Positions 10,272 to 21,596 of a stretch of DNA of 64,000 nt are shown here, one piece after another (position 1 is the stretch's first letter; every line of letters begins with the position of its first letter). The position numbers and the translations under genes were made by a program. The stretch comes from Madurella fahalii (lineage: Eukaryota; Ascomycota; Sordariomycetes; Sordariales): assembly GCA_029876055.1 (NCBI GenBank), contig CM056876.1:1116001-1180000 (forward strand), written 5' to 3'. The notes under the pieces were generated by a model that saw only the letters and a program-made list of their open reading frames with translations, was not told the DNA's origin and did no database searches.

Positions 10272-10841
10272 CAACCAGGATGAGGGCTCCTGGAACATTA
10301 CCAACACTTAAACTAGTGACTGGGTGTTTCGGAGACTGTCTTGATTGTCGGACACAACAGAATCAGGGTCACCGAGTACGGTTGTATCAGTCAATGGTCG
10401 TGCTCCACCGCCCGGCCAAGCTCTCCTCGGTCTGTTGAAGGCTGGTAATTGTGGCAGGAGAAGGCGTCGTCTTGGAAATATCGCTACTATGAGTACTGGC
10501 AAGATATGAAACCGCTCGCTGCGCCCGGCTTTGTTATTATGTTAGCGTTTCGGACAAATCGAGCCCCAACAGCATTTTGCACTTTCTTGCAGACGTAGTC
10601 CGCCCCACAACCTCGAGCTTTATACTCATCATGGGCTCAAGAAAGATGGGAGGTCTAATTTGGTGCCTTGGTCCTGGACCCATTTAACGTCCATATCAGA
10701 ACACCATGCACCCTAAAGCAACCTCAAGCAACCTAAAAAAACAAGGCGCTGAGACCTGACGCTCTCTCCAGTAGAGGCTCCGTCACATAACATTCCTTCG
10801 AACATCCTCGCACTCTGTTGAAGTCGATGACGACTTGAAAC
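10272..10841. other. intergenic
   Basis: No gene recognised. This spacer lies between the end of the Zn2Cys6 gene and the remnant of an exopolyphosphatase-like gene on the opposite strand; further remnant sequence of that gene may extend into the right part. Confidence 0.4.
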
Positions 10842-11621
10842 TCACAGATGGCGCAGCGGACAAAAGCCACGAGACGGTGCTGCCAGACCGCTTGTAGCTC
10901 GGTACGATAAACTGAGGATATGCTCCTTGAGCCGCGAAATCTCGTCAAAGTGCAGCGTCCCATCGTATCCTCCTCCGCCATTACCACCGCCACCACCACC
11001 AACACCACCACCGTCGTTCACATGTCCCCGCGACGATGTGAACGGCCGGAGTAGTTTCCCCTCTGCCACCTTCACCCGCTTCATATCACACTCGGTCGTC
11101 TTATCCCTGCTCGTCAGATTCGTCGTGTCGATCACCAACGGCGCCAGCCTAGCGTGACCCGCGCCGCCGCCCGGGCTGTGCGCCACATAACTCGACAGTC
11201 TGTTCTCCGTCTTGCCAACTCCACCGTCCGGACACCTTCTTATACTTATTCCAGCACTGAAGACTCCCACTACCACCGCACACCTCAAAACACACACGGA
11301 ATCCCGCATCCCCATCCTGCGAAACTGCACCCTCGTCCCCTCGTGGCGATCCACACACCCAATTACCACATTCTTGCTGCCACTGTGAGAAAATCGGGCG
11401 GGAACTCGCCGGTGAGAACGATTGTTGTTGATCACCAGCCAGCGGGTTGTGGGCTGGGGTGCTGTTGCGGGTGCCGTAATTAGGCGTAGAGGGAGGTCGG
11501 AGCAGAGGGAGAGGAGGTCTGTTTTGCTTTCCCTGGGGGTGTTTGTAAGAGCAAAGCCATGATCAAACTCGCAGGGTCGAATAAGACGTTGATCATTCCA
11601 AGACCCATAACCCTTGAACAC
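10842..11621 (-). pseudogene. exopolyphosphatase-like (DHH family) remnant
   Basis: The minus strand carries scattered but ordered pieces of a PPX1-type exopolyphosphatase: a segment like ALTNTPRES followed by SLCSDLP, then WLVINNNR where family members have a D-H-N motif, then VVIGCVDRHE where DHHEDE is expected. The matching continuation GDEGAV lies in another frame (within 11149-11358), and finally LAPLVIDTTNLTSRDKTT, a strong family signature. The reading frame switches at least twice and the catalytic Asp-His-His positions are altered, so this is a broken copy. A functional member would hydrolyse polyphosphate with divalent metal ions. The 5' end abuts the neighbouring P450 remnant and seems truncated. 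Confidence 0.6.
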
Positions 11622-11644
11622 ATTCCGTGCGCTTGGACTCGCGG

Positions 11645-13279
11645 TTAGTCTCCTTGGACCAACACGCGAAACTTTCTGGTTGTCACAGAATGAAACGGGA
11701 TAAAGTAATTCTCAAAGAGCAAATCCTCAAGCCCGACATCATACGCTTGCAAACGATCGCCAAACCGATGAAATAGTGTCCCGATAGCGAGGTAGATCTC
11801 GCACATGGCCAGTGGCTGACCAAGACACACTCCACTGCCTCGTGAAAAGGGTGCTAGCAGCCTTTCCCTGTAGCGTACCACGTCGGGATTGTTGTCGAGC
11901 CACCGCGACGGGTCAAAGGTGTCAGGGTCCGGAAATGCGGTGGGGTCGCGGTGCATGAGGTAGCTGGACGTGGAAATCACACACTCTAAAGAAATGTTAG
12001 AAGATTAATAAGGAGATGAGCCTGATACTCACCCCCTTCGGTATCGACGCCGTTAAACACCACACTATCTTCGGCTACTACGTTCGGCAGAGGATGAATA
12101 ACCCCGTATACACTACAGCCACCAGGTACGGAAGCCGCTCCAGTATATGGTAATCCAACTGAGTAGTTGGGTCAACGCTGGGAGAAGCTTCGGCGAGCTC
12201 GGCCACGAGTCTAGCATGGATATCGGGGGTTTATAATACCAAAATATACAGATAGACATAACGTTCTGCCGCGCCCGTAAGTCCATACGCCTCGTAGACA
12301 ATATGTTCCAAGGGTAGTGGACGGTAGTCCTCGTCAGCGTCTGAAGACGGCCTGAGGATCGTGTAGAAGATACTGTCGGTGGGAATAATGCCGGTATCTA
12401 GTTCCTCCATGACTTTCTTTATCTAGCTTTCTGCTTTCCGCGACTCAGCATCAGCAAATCAACACAGAATAAACAAGGAAAACATGGCCCACCAACTTTG
12501 CGCCTATCAGCCCAGTAACAAGCGGATTGATCCTTTTCGCCAGCCACTACGGCATAATGACCCTGCATTGGCCGCTGTAGAAAACGAAACACACGCAAAA
12601 AGTAAACCATAGGCGTCACGCCGCGTATCAGCTTGTTGAAACACTCCCCCATACCCGGGTATCAAGCGAGCGGAAGCAGTTCTCTGACCCAAAGGCGTAC
12701 TCAGTAACCATATCAACAGCCAGCGCCCGCGTGCCCGTGCTAACGTCGCTGGGAACGCCTTGCCTCGATTCGAGAGTAATTCGATCATATAGCTTAGCAA
12801 CCTTGGCCTGCACAATATCCTCCTGAGCGAGCACAGCCCGGCGCGGAAAAGGGGGGTTAAGGATGCCCCGGTGGTAGCGATGCTCCTCGTTGGGGATAGT
12901 GCTGAACACGGTCCACGGGGCGCCAACAAGGGTGTAAAAAGTCCGCGTCCCTGTAATGCTGAGAGGTCATGGAGTAGATCTTGTCGTAGTGCGCCGGGTC
13001 GGCAAGGAGTGCCTCGTTTGGTGTGATGCGGATGACGGGGCCATATTTTTCTCGCAGGCCCTCAAACTGTAGGTAAAGAGCGCCGTTGCCGCCAGCAAAG
13101 TTGTGGTAGAAGCGGTATAGCTCCGAGATGGAGGCCCAAAAGGGGCCGGGGACGTGGGCGAGTGGATGCAAATAACGGCTGTAGATGACTCGGCTGATCA
13201 ACCACGCGGCAGCCAGGGAGATTCCGATGAGAATCGGGGTCTGGGACGAGATTTCCCCAAGAAGGCCGATGGGCGTCAT
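11645..13279 (-). pseudogene. cytochrome P450 pseudogene
   Basis: The N-terminus (13279) has a membrane anchor and the hinge HPLAHVPGPFWA, then YGPVIRITPNEALLADP. The frame shifts at an A5/T5 run (12936-12940) and continues as TVFSTIPNEEHRYHRGILNPPF and then AVDMVTEYAFGS. It shifts again near 12660, and further stops and shifts occur near 12230 and 12120, where the E-x-x-R region should be; only GVIHPLPNVVAEDSVVF survives there. The last exon (11980-11645) has FPDPDTFDPSRWL and a heme loop FSRGSGVCLG, in which the usual Arg before x-Cys is Gly. A probable intron lies near 11985-12034. At least three disruptions make a functional enzyme unlikely. It lies next to the VOC, reductase and regulator genes, so it may once have belonged to the same cluster. 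Confidence 0.85.
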
Positions 13280-13825
13280 AGTGCGAGTGAGTCAAAGAGA
13301 AGACAAAGTGGTGCTCGATATTGAGCGGGAGAGAGGATCTTGTAGGTATTGTTGTCCCGCCGTGGGGGATCACTTCATTCTCACATTTGAACGCCTACCA
13401 TTGGGCGCCATGCTGGCGGGGTAGCATGTCCGAACCTCAATGCGGGCTAGACTAGCAAAGTGGGAATGGTTACACGAACCAAAAATATAAGAGTAGGTGG
13501 CATTGCGTTACAATGATCGACCCGAGAGTTACAATATTCTTCCCCAGCACGATGCAGAGCGTGTGGGACTCGAGACGTGGTAGTTAGTTGCTTCAGGTTG
13601 CTTTAGAAGCATTTAGGGGATTTGTCTCAGCATTTACTAGAGCAATCAAAATTATTGAAGCAGCGGTGGGAAATGCTTCCGCAACGTTTGCGTAGTCATC
13701 GAAAACATGACGTCTAGGTATGCACAATTGCAAACTAAGAACCGAAGAATCTGGTCCATTTTTATAACAATTTGCCGCAATCACTCTACCTACCCTCATT
13801 ATCCATCGCACATACAGAAGTCAAC
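13280..13825. other. intergenic
   Basis: Lies between the start of the P450 remnant and the 3' end of the HET gene. It should hold the former P450 promoter. No other gene is supported. Confidence 0.4.
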
Positions 13826-16500
13826 TTAGATTATTTCAAAGAAATCGAAAGCCTCCTCACTGGTCCCTCTCTCTTTGCTTCTTTTGCTGACAAGCTCCCC
13901 GTCCATGATTCCGTGGACATAGCTTTCAGAATGGTTAGCTTTTAATGAAATTTTCGTAGGGTGGAATTTTGAATCACTAACCATTCGCCGATGAGGGTGT
14001 GGGAGTTCCCAAACTCCCGAAGGACGAAAGGGACTGTTCCTCCCAGGAGCACCGCAGCTACATCACCCGCACGCGCGTTCGGACCGCACAATCCTATGTA
14101 CCCATTGTGCGTCCTGAATATAGCTTGCCCAACGCTGTGACAAGTCATGTTACTGTATACCGCTCGGTGAATGTACTCGGCTTGAAGATAAACCATCATA
14201 GCCGCTATTCCTGCAGCGGTCTCTGGGGGGAAAGGTCTTGGAAAATCAACGTCGTGGCCGATTAGTTCTTCCGCCGTCATGCGGTTTACGTCCTTCGCGA
14301 GGCGCTGAATCTCATTGGGATACAGGCCGATTTCATCTCCTACTTGTAGATTCCAATGTCTGTCAATAAGAACAGTGCGCCAGTACGCTTCGGCGAGTGA
14401 TTGGCCCGAGGGAGGATACGTCTTCTGTCGAGCACCGTGACCATGTAACCCGCAAACTTTCATCCATACAGTGGTAAGAACATCCCAGTTTCTCGGGCGC
14501 AGAATCGGCCCGGTCTCGACAATAACATCGACAATGACCCCTCGCACCCTGAGAGTTGGATCTTCTCCAGGCTTCAAGGTTCCAAATCCCAGCGGGAACG
14601 TGGACCTCCGAGTCAAAGCCGCATGGAAGAGATTTTTGTCCTCCGGTGCATTTGGAAGCTCCCCTTTCTGAGCGTTCACTGTCCCACTAGCGTGCAGCTG
14701 TTCGTGTTGCTCTGATTGGCTTCTAGACGGCCCTAGCGAGATGATGGCGTCATACATTGAGAAAGCTCCCATGCTGATATTTGAGTGTAGCTCGATTACA
14801 CTAAGATTCAAAGTCCAATCCGGGGTCCAGGAGGGCAGGATGAAATCTGGTGGCTGTTCGTCCAGCCGTCGAGGCGGTCGAGCTGTTATTACGCTGAGTG
14901 TCTGAGTGCTGGTGATGAAGAACTGGGCTAATCGGACGTAAACTTGGCGTATCGACATGGTATAGTCTGGAACTATGTGTATCCTTTCTGGGCTCTCCGG
15001 TGGGAGCATGCTAAGAACAGCATAGATGCGATCCCGAGGGTTCGTGACCTCAAAGTCTCCAGTCAAAGCTAGCAACCTATCGAGCGTGATTCGCCGTTGT
15101 GAAGTAACTGAGCATCCTCTTGTGACCGCGGAAGGCAAAATGAAGAAGGGAAGCGCTCCGAAGGCGTGCATGGTCAGAATGAGCGTGTTCCGGACTTGGT
15201 GCCAAGGGGCGTAGGTAGTCGCCAGGTCGTTGTGGCAGCCAGGCCTATGGCGGTGAAAGTGACAATTTTTGATTGTCATAGATAACCATGTACGCAATTG
15301 CGACCAACGGACGGTTTGAGAGCCTACGTAGATGGAAAGTTTGGAGGCAAGCACCGCTTCTTGTAGGACCCATAACCTTCTCCACCATGGACGGCAAAGA
15401 AGATCGTTCAGGAGCTCCACTTGGCTAGCATACCATACTTCAGATCCAACTCTTGACATCTCACCAATCTTCTCGTTAAAGTCCGGGTATAATTCGTGCT
15501 GCGACTTGCGCAACCAGATTATCAGCTTCCGCGCACTGACAATGCTGAATCCAAGCGGCGGGCTTGACGTTAGCACAGGATCTACCCCAGTGAAGTCGAA
15601 CTGATCCAGCGCTGATAAGTTATCGCAACTAGCTGACTCCTCTCCCAGCCAAACAATGACTTCACTGGCATTCCTGTATATGTCATCCATCTGACCGACC
15701 TGGTGTTGCTTTTCATCATTGTCGCGCTGGTTGATGCAAATTGCATCAACCCACATCAGTCGGTCCCAGCACCCTGACCTCTTGCTGCGAAGACTCCGTA
15801 ATGCGCCTTCTAGTGATTCTGTGACACTGATCCGAGATCCGTTCAACTTAATAATCCTCAGATCGTCAGGGTCGCCCCAAACATAGGACAGGGCGTCATA
15901 AACAGGGCGGTCGTTGACACTGAACTCGGAGAGCGAGCACTCGATAACAGAGAAGGATTGCTGCGGCGGGCATGGCAGTATCTGAATGAGCCGTATATTC
16001 CTCGGGTCTCTGAGTTTAGAGTAAACGCCTGAAAACGGTGAATGGTCGTCTGACGGTCCCCTGGTAATTTCCGATGGGTGCAAGTATAGCTCCTTGGTCA
16101 AGATCAGATCTTTCCACTTCTGTGGAAGCAGAGGAAGGTACTCGTCGGCGAAGCGCCGCCTGTAAGTGACGGCTGGTTCATTAGGCCGCAGAGACACAAG
16201 ATCGTCGAAAGCCAATCTCGAGACCACCATTGCTGCGTAGACGTAATCGGACTCCTCCGTGTACGGCGAACCGGACCGAAGACTTGGCTTGACATTGCAT
16301 CTTCGTCCCGATCTGTCGAAAAACAGTCCCTGCGGATGGTACTCAATATTCCATAGTTTCTCGAATAAATCCCCTGTCTTGACAAGCGGGATAACCCCAG
16401 TTTCCCACATCCCTAATTCGTGGAATTTGGCGTATTTGCCGCGTAAAGAGCTTGGCGATGGAGGCATGGCGGCTTCAACGCTGAGACTAAAAATTATCAC
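13826..16500 (-). CDS. heterokaryon incompatibility (HET) domain protein
   Basis: Two exons, 16500-13982 and 13922-13826, joined by a 59-bp intron with matching phases; 871 residues from the first ATG, or 860 from a second ATG at 16467. A HET domain begins near residue 200 with YDALSYVWGDP, continues with LMWVDAICINQRDNDEK, and reaches VIVWLGEES. It is followed by the common RPWWRRLWVLQE motif. The C-terminus has the usual late motif GYIGLCGPNARAGD, and the spliced last exon supplies YVHGIMDGEL, which is missing without the intron. HET domains trigger cell death when incompatible fungal cells fuse. About 200 residues precede the domain. The frame is intact. Confidence 0.88.
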
Positions 16501-17784
16501 AGTGGTGGGATCGAGACGCTAAATGCGTTGCTAACCGGGCATGCTGTTGTTTCCGCTCGGTCTTAGTCCCGTCCGCTCTTCACAAAGGTGAACCGCCAGC
16601 GTTGCCCAACGGCCACACTTTGGGCAAGAATCAAGCCCATCTTGACATCAAACAGTACAGGTGCTTACAGCGGCTCTCCCGTGCGCTGGCTCCTCCCGAA
16701 ATCAGAAGTTTGGAATGATCTTCACCGTTGGCACACCATGCGCATGGATATGTGCATTGTATTGGGCAATAAATCCTCCGATTCCTACTGTCAAGGCTGA
16801 GTGGAATCGCCCGCAATTTTTGTTGCGCTGGACAGCGAGTCCTGAAGCGTGATGAAATGTCTCGCCCGTTGACACATTGCCACGTTGAACTGTTGTGTGC
16901 CCTAAGTGCATGGGGTGGGCACTGTCTTACTCCTTCCCCATTGGCTCTAGACTACCTAGTCGGCGTCGTAACCTCGTGCAGTTATTGCCAGCCCACCAGC
17001 AACGTGTCAAATCAATACGGGAGCCAGCTGCACGACGATATTCACATGCAAGCCAGCGAGTTGATAGCCTCGAGCCTTAGAATGTTTCCTATGCATCTGA
17101 ATCATCTGATAGATCGATCAATGCTTTGGATTGCTTAGTGGCCTGTCTCTGCCAAGAGCCTCTGCCGCGTTGGGCGCATCCGACTGGCAAGGACAGCTCC
17201 TTTACGTCATGAGGGCTTGTTGGCCCGTTTTCGAGCATTCCTTGACAATTTGCCTAAAGCACCCAATGTGATGGTACTTTACCTGACCTTTGGTTTGATA
17301 CCTTAACTACCCTCAGTACGTGAATGTGTCATGGAAATGAGCCGAGACCAAACAGAGACAGCAAGCCCCGTTTGCCTCACGGGGCTGAGAGCATCGCAAG
17401 TTCTCGGTCACTGCGTGAAATACATTTCGGTTCGTTCTCTTTCTTATTTTTGGCTGCCAGTATAGACCTACTCACCGCGGTTTATAAGTGACCTAAGCCG
17501 ACCCACAGAAGTTCCTCGGTATCAACTTCGTCCACCCTCCAGCTTTGGGAGCAGCAACTCCCATACCATATCTTCACCGAGAAGCAATACGACTCTCACC
17601 GCCCCACCCAAGACAACATCGGCGTTTCCCTTCCAATTTCCAGTCTCCTTGTGTAGGCGGACTGTCGAATGATGGATTCTGCTGAAGGGTCTCAGACTCT
17701 CGTAGGTTATTCTCAGCCATGTTTACGGCCCAGTCATTGCCCGAATTAGAATATTGTAAAATGACCATTTTTCTCCCATTTTAG
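16501..17784. other. intergenic, no gene recognised
   Basis: Holds the promoter of the HET gene (minus strand) and sequence upstream of the AAA ATPase gene. Short open frames occur at 16588-16911 and on the minus strand at 17574-17768, but I recognise none. The true 5' end of the AAA gene probably lies in the right part, since no in-frame ATG is found at its first recognisable exon. Confidence 0.4.
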
Positions 17785-20238
17785 GCGTCAGAGCTTTTAG
17801 AGGTATTGCCCCTTAGCGTCGCGATTGACGAGGGTGAGGCGACATGGAGTTTCAAGTCCATCAATCCACTCCCGCCAGACTCTGGGGCCGGCTCAAAGGA
17901 CGCCTCGAAGAACCCCGAGACTGGCCAGGAATGCAAAGTCAAGGAGCTTTACGAAGGTCCAGAAAAGTGCAAGTGCTGCATTAACTGGGTTGAGGGCTGG
18001 CCAAAGGACTACAGGAACGACATCGAAGAACGAGAAGAAACCAAGCGCTTTGCGCTGATCACACGGTGGGCCAAAAACCATAAACCAGGAAAAGCTCTCA
18101 GCCTCCATTCTCTCACCGTCCAAAGCCCCCATCTGAAGTCTATCTTGGGCGCCGTGTTTAAGGGATATGGGTATATTTGCACCTCCTTGAAGCAATTGGT
18201 TTTCGAGGCTCCCTTTTACCCCTTTGTACATGAGTGGAGCACCCTGGCAAGTATGGAGGGTAGAATGGATGACTACGACTGCAGGAAACATCTGCAATTA
18301 CTGCTAGAGATTCTTCGTGATGCCTTGGAAGATGTTATTACAACCACCGACGACCTGAAAAGGAATGGGGTGGTCAGTTTCGAGTATCTATGGTCAATCT
18401 TCAGGCCTGGTACGGAACTATACACCCTGGACGACGGTCACAACAATATTTCGAAGCTCGTCAGGATGGAGTACCGTGAGGCCACACACGAAAAAGAAGC
18501 CCACTTGGATCTTGAAGTACGCCAGATAGCCTTCGACGGGAAAGTCTTTGGTTACCATACGACGCACAGGCAGATTGGCAAGTTTGAGGGCGTGAAGAAA
18601 ATAACTGATCTTGACATCTTCCCAGCGGCTCGCCACCCTCGAAACGCTGAGGTAAAGAAAGGGCTAGTGGAAAGGGGTAAAATATTCAGAGAGCTACATT
18701 CAAGTGGCAATCCTCATTTATCATACAACGGACCATTAATGCAGGTAGTCAGAACGTGGAACGGCTCTCGCATCAAAAAGCACAACGTCAGTACCTCTTT
18801 AATCTCAGCCTCAGACTACACCCCTTCCTGTTCTAGATAATTGACCTTCGTCACAGATTGACGAACGGGTCATCATCGATCCCTTCTCCCTTCCGGACAG
18901 TGACTTCGATCTGAAACCTCTAACTGAGGAGTCGCACGAGCCCAGAGTTAATGGGACAGACATCCGGGATGGATTTGGCCAAAACATAAAGAGCTCACAA
19001 ACATTGGTGTGTGTTTCTCTCCCCTTCCGCATTACTAAAGTGGAAAGTCTAAATTTGATCCATATAACAGGAATCTTCATCAGGCAGTACTTCACAAAAA
19101 GGTAGGCTAACCTTTCAATGACATACTGGTATTCCTTTCCAGGAATCGCTCTCTTCTAACCCATCAAAACCTCTAGTGAGCCACTCAAGCAGCCCTACCG
19201 ATAATGTCCTACACCTGTTCAGAGACCAGGTGCACGGCTACTCTCTTAAATCAAGGATCTGGGGTACGATTTCTTGTTTTGTCCCATTGCTCTACCACCA
19301 TATCCGATAAAACATCTGACTAACTGATTAGGTTCTTTTTACGTCGATGGACTTCAGGATATCAAATGGAACGAGAGCGCAATTGACCGCCTCAGGATCC
19401 CAGAAAAACAGAAGGATATCATCATACGTCTCACAAGAAACCACGTCGCAAACAATGACAAACTGGTTATGTGATTGAAGGAAAAGGTATGGCATGAAAC
19501 CTTGCTGGAGATAATACTTGGTAACCTGCTCACTAAGCTTTGTCATCCAGGGCAAGGAGTCATCATGCTTCTTGAGGGACCACCTGGTGTTGGGAAAACT
19601 TTGACAGCTGAGGCGTGTGAGTAGTCGTTGAAGGAATGTTCCTGAAATGCGGCTGACAGTGCGTAGTAGCAGAGAAACTCCACAAGCCGCTTTACGTGGT
19701 TGGAACTGCTTCCCTCAACCATGATCCAGAGGAGCTGGAAACAAGCCTTGATAAAATCCGGAAGCTCGCAGACCGATGGAATGCGGTGTTGCTGCTCGAT
19801 GAAGGCGATGTTTTTCTTAAAACACGGAGTGACGGCCAGTTCATGGTGAATAACGTTGTGGCTGTCTTTCTCCGGATGCTCGAATACTACCGTGGCGTCA
19901 TGGTTATCACCACCAACAGGGCCCGGTATCTTGATAGCGCCGTCAACTCTCGTATGAACCTGCGGTTAAGATATCGCAAGCCAGGCAGGGAAGCGCGACG
20001 AAGCATGTGGGAAGACTGCGTCGAGAGCTCGGGGATGCACACACTCGAGGACCGCCACTTTGACCGACTCAAGTGGTTCAAGCTCAGCGGGCGGGAGATC
20101 AAGAATATTGTTGGCACAGCTCAATTACTTGCGGTCGGCCGAGAGGAAGGCCTTAGCATTCATGATATCTGCAAGGTTTTGAAAGCCCAACGAATCAACA
20201 TTTGGTCACGGCGGATGGACTTCTTCCGAGCAACTTGA
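17785..20238 (+). CDS. AAA-type ATPase with DUF7025-like N-terminal region, one frame break
   Basis: The first exon runs from an AG acceptor at 17784 to 18786 and encodes about 330 residues of the N-terminal region usual in this fungal AAA group. Introns with consistent phases: 18787-18856, 19007-19142 (or a shorter 19007-19070), 19264-19331, and about 19490-19552. Another uses a GTGAGT donor just after the Walker A exon (near 19618). Walker A is GPPGVGKT, preceded by VIMLLE; Walker B is AVLLLDEGD (Glu-Gly-Asp in place of the usual Glu-Ala-Asp); then FLRMLEYYRGVMVITTNR and an Arg-rich sensor region. One base seems to be missing near 19466-19472, where the frame passes from DKLV to VIEGKG. The initiator Met is not identified. 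Relatives are presumed AAA+ remodelling ATPases of unknown substrate. Confidence 0.7.
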
Positions 20239-21596
20239 AGCCATGGCACTAGGTCCAACAAGCACTTTGAGCTCTTCAGTAAGGGAGTAGGACATTGTGA
20301 TGTGGGCGGCTATCGGATGCAGACAATGAGATTGAGATGTCATATGCCTACTACTTTACCCCATCTATCTAGTTAAACTACGAATATTTGCTTCCCTCGC
20401 TTGTGCTAATACAGCTACCAACGTAACTCTCTCCGCCACTTCTCTAACGCAACGAATTGATCCTCGAAATCCTACTTCCAAGCATCAGCCCCATGCTTGA
20501 GCTCCCAACCAAAGCTTCTTTAATACCGCTTCCAACATCGCCTGTATCCGTAGGCTGCACTTAGTTTCCAACACATGCCTGACGCACTTATATCCCAAAG
20601 ACTCTCGACCGGCGTGCACTGCACCTATTGGGGTACTGTAGCTAAGCATAGCACAATGTGTGTAGATGTGATAAGGAACCACACAAACACTCTCCACCGA
20701 CCATTTACCCTTCGAAGTGGGGTAACGACGAGTGAAGTTTTGCTTAGCGCGCTTGCGAGTAACATGAACGTCCCGGTAAGGAAACTTAAAAACAATAATT
20801 ATACTACGAAAGTTTTGCAGGTCTATGTCGTAGATATGCTTGCCAAACCTTCGGGAGATGCTGAGACTATTGAGGATAACTGAAACAAGGAACGAGATCT
20901 AAACAAAATGTTAGCAAATCCAGGTATTATAGAGCTCGGGCAGTTAATAATACAATAGACGGGCAGGACATACCTATGATGTGATTAAGATGTATTTATC
21001 CTACCACAATTTTTGACGTCCAAATAGCTTGCAATATCCGCGCAAAGGCTAGAACGATGGCGGATATGCTCGTAAGCAGCCAGAGCGTAACATTTATGTG
21101 CGTTCCTTGATCCCGGCCGAGCTCCATTGAAGGGCCTCGAGGTTCTGGCGTTATGTAAATCGAAGAGAAGCGAGTTCCGTCGCGTCAAGCTATAGGTCTG
21201 TTAAAGGGCAGAGAAGTCGGGGCTGGTGGTTTTGAAGAAATGGTGTCTATTTGGCTTGGTTCTTGGGAGACCTTTTCTGTCGATGCAAGCAAGGTCTATG
21301 AAATGTGATTGTCACAGACACCAATCGAGCATACATTTCTGGCTACGTCCATTTAACATAATTTGCGAGGAAGTCTGTGCGAAAAAATTAACCTTGCAGG
21401 TGGCCTAATTGCCGGCAGGTCTGTCCGCAATGTTGCAAGGTAGATATTGCGGAGACGACGATGGGATTTTCTCGCGTAAGAGCAATTGGAGCAAGGCATC
21501 TCGAGAGGAACGCTGTCCGAAGGATGGTACCTTCAGGGGCAGAGCAAAGAAACGGTAGATTGGAGTGTGGGAAGAAGAAAGCGGCACAAGGGGGAC
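20239..21596. other. intergenic, no gene recognised
   Basis: No gene is recognised between the AAA ATPase and the second HET gene. Short open frames exist on both strands but lack motifs. The frame of the second HET gene is open upstream to 21486, but the HET-like sequence starts later. Confidence 0.4.
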
